Part shown: positions 6,360-6,943 of the stretch, in pieces
Position numbering within the stretch: position 1 is the first letter of the stretch
Layout of the letters: each line of letters starts with the position of its first letter
Assembly: GCA_016880505.1 (NCBI GenBank)
Contig: JAEHDI010000688.1
Location: forward strand, 1 to 6,943
Direction: 5' to 3'
Source of the DNA: Bryobacterales bacterium
GTDB lineage: Bacteria; Acidobacteriota; Terriglobia; Bryobacterales; Bryobacteraceae
DNA: 6,943 bases
The notes under the pieces: generated by a model
What the model saw: only the letters and a program-made list of their open reading frames with translations
What the model was told of the DNA's origin: nothing
The model's database searches: none
Program-made: the position numbers and the translations under genes

Positions 6360-6943
6360 TGGTTCAGCCAGAGATCGATCGGCTTTCCTGCCGCCACGGG
6401 CCGGAACGGCAGGCTCACCTTACGGCCCTCACCGGCGGAGGCGTACCCGGCGTACAGCGCTTCCATGACCACGCACCCGTCTTCTCCGGTCGCCTGCGGC
6501 GTCTCCTTGCCACGGACGCAGCGCGCGAAGTGCCGCATCTCCTGCGGGAAACCGTAGTTCCACAGTTCCTCGAAAACGGGGTAGGTCCAGCCTTTGGTCG
6601 TCGGAGCCTTCTCGACCGCGTATCCATAGCCGTACTCGCTATACGTGGGCAGCGCATTACCCATATGAAGGTTGGCGTAGGTGACACCGCCCTCGCCATA
6701 GACCTCGATGCGGTCGTCCATTCCGCCACGGCGCGCCCAACTGTCCTCGATGAGGCCGACCGCGCCATTCTGAAATTCGATCACGCAGATGCAGTCGTCC
6801 TCGCCCTTCGTCTTGCTGGAATGCACGTAGGTGCCCATGTTGCAGAAGACGCTCTTGATCGCCGGGCGCCCGAGCAGCCAATAGCAAAATGCGATGCCGT
6901 GGCACCCCATGTCCATGAAGACACCACCGCCCGAGCGTTCGAC
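6350..6943 (-). CDS. Gfo/Idh/MocA family oxidoreductase, C-terminal part
   Basis: Only the last 197 residues are inside the window; the frame is open to the right edge, so the Rossmann domain and true start lie beyond 6943. The visible part begins at the junction into the substrate domain with ERSGGGVFMDMGCHG, the usual 'GGG...D-x3-H' signature of the Gfo/Idh/MocA family; the Asp and His (residues 11 and 15 of the visible part) are the likely catalytic pair. IDLWLNQ near the end and FARCVRGKETPQATGEDG (about residues 140-157 of the visible part) are typical of sugar-type family members. It is clearly different from the oxidoreductase at 1596, so the window holds two distinct family members. 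It stops with TAA (6352-6350), 19 bases before the exported-protein gene, and is probably the upstream member of that operon. Whether it carries an export signal cannot be seen. The substrate is unknown. Confidence 0.87.
   Translation of the reverse strand, partial: VERSGGGVFMDMGCHGIAFCYWLLGRPAIKSVFCNMGTYVHSSKTKGEDDCICVIEFQNGAVGLIEDSWARRGGMDDRIEVYGEGGVTYANLHMGNALPTYSEYGYGYAVEKAPTTKGWTYPVFEELWNYGFPQEMRHFARCVRGKETPQATGEDGCVVMEALYAGYASAGEGRKVSLPFRPVAAGKPIDLWLNQRS

Overview
This window looks like part of a GC-rich (roughly 60% G+C by eye) chromosome of a heterotrophic soil- or sediment-type bacterium. The best guess is Acidobacteriota of the Solibacter/Bryobacterales kind. This is inference from the gene set: a Tat-exported Gfo/Idh/MocA oxidoreductase, a PmoA-family (DUF6807) protein, a sodium:solute symporter with a tiny companion gene, and a 302-residue exported protein of a type I associate with that lineage. 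No rRNA, tRNA or marker gene confirms it.

Layout. Positions 1-1508 (minus strand) hold a 480-residue SSS-family symporter. Ten bases past it is the start of a small hydrophobic protein that runs off the left edge and has an excellent ribosome binding site overlapping the symporter stop. Positions 1509-1595 are the divergent control region. Positions 1596-3820 (plus strand) hold a Tat-signal Gfo/Idh/MocA oxidoreductase, coupled by an ATGA stop/start overlap to a PmoA-family gene. That second gene also has a twin-arginine leader but is interrupted by an in-frame TAG at codon 45. Positions 3768-6943 (minus strand) hold a tight four-gene run. In transcription order these are a second Gfo/Idh/MocA oxidoreductase (N-terminus outside the window), a 302-residue exported protein of unknown function, a YqiA-type alpha/beta hydrolase (GTG start), and a UroD/MtaA-like protein. 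The last three are joined by 4-base stop/start overlaps. The two groups converge at 3768-3820.

How the genes may work together. The left half reads as a small catabolic locus, probably for a sugar or sugar-acid: Na+-coupled uptake, an exported oxidoreductase and an exported PmoA-family protein. No substrate can be named from sequence. The right half pairs a second oxidoreductase with a UroD-fold protein carrying the H-x-C...C zinc motif of corrinoid:thiol methyltransferases, which points away from heme synthesis. No corrinoid protein is visible in the window, so its methyl donor, if any, is unknown.

The points most worth a second look are the nonsense codon in the PmoA-family gene, the partial symporter companion gene, the MtaA-like UroD in an unusual operon, and a 12-base tandem repeat that duplicates a ribosome binding site and stop codon at 6334-6359. 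There is no gene-free stretch longer than 90 bases, and I saw no mobile element, CRISPR array, RNA gene or convincing intrinsic terminator.
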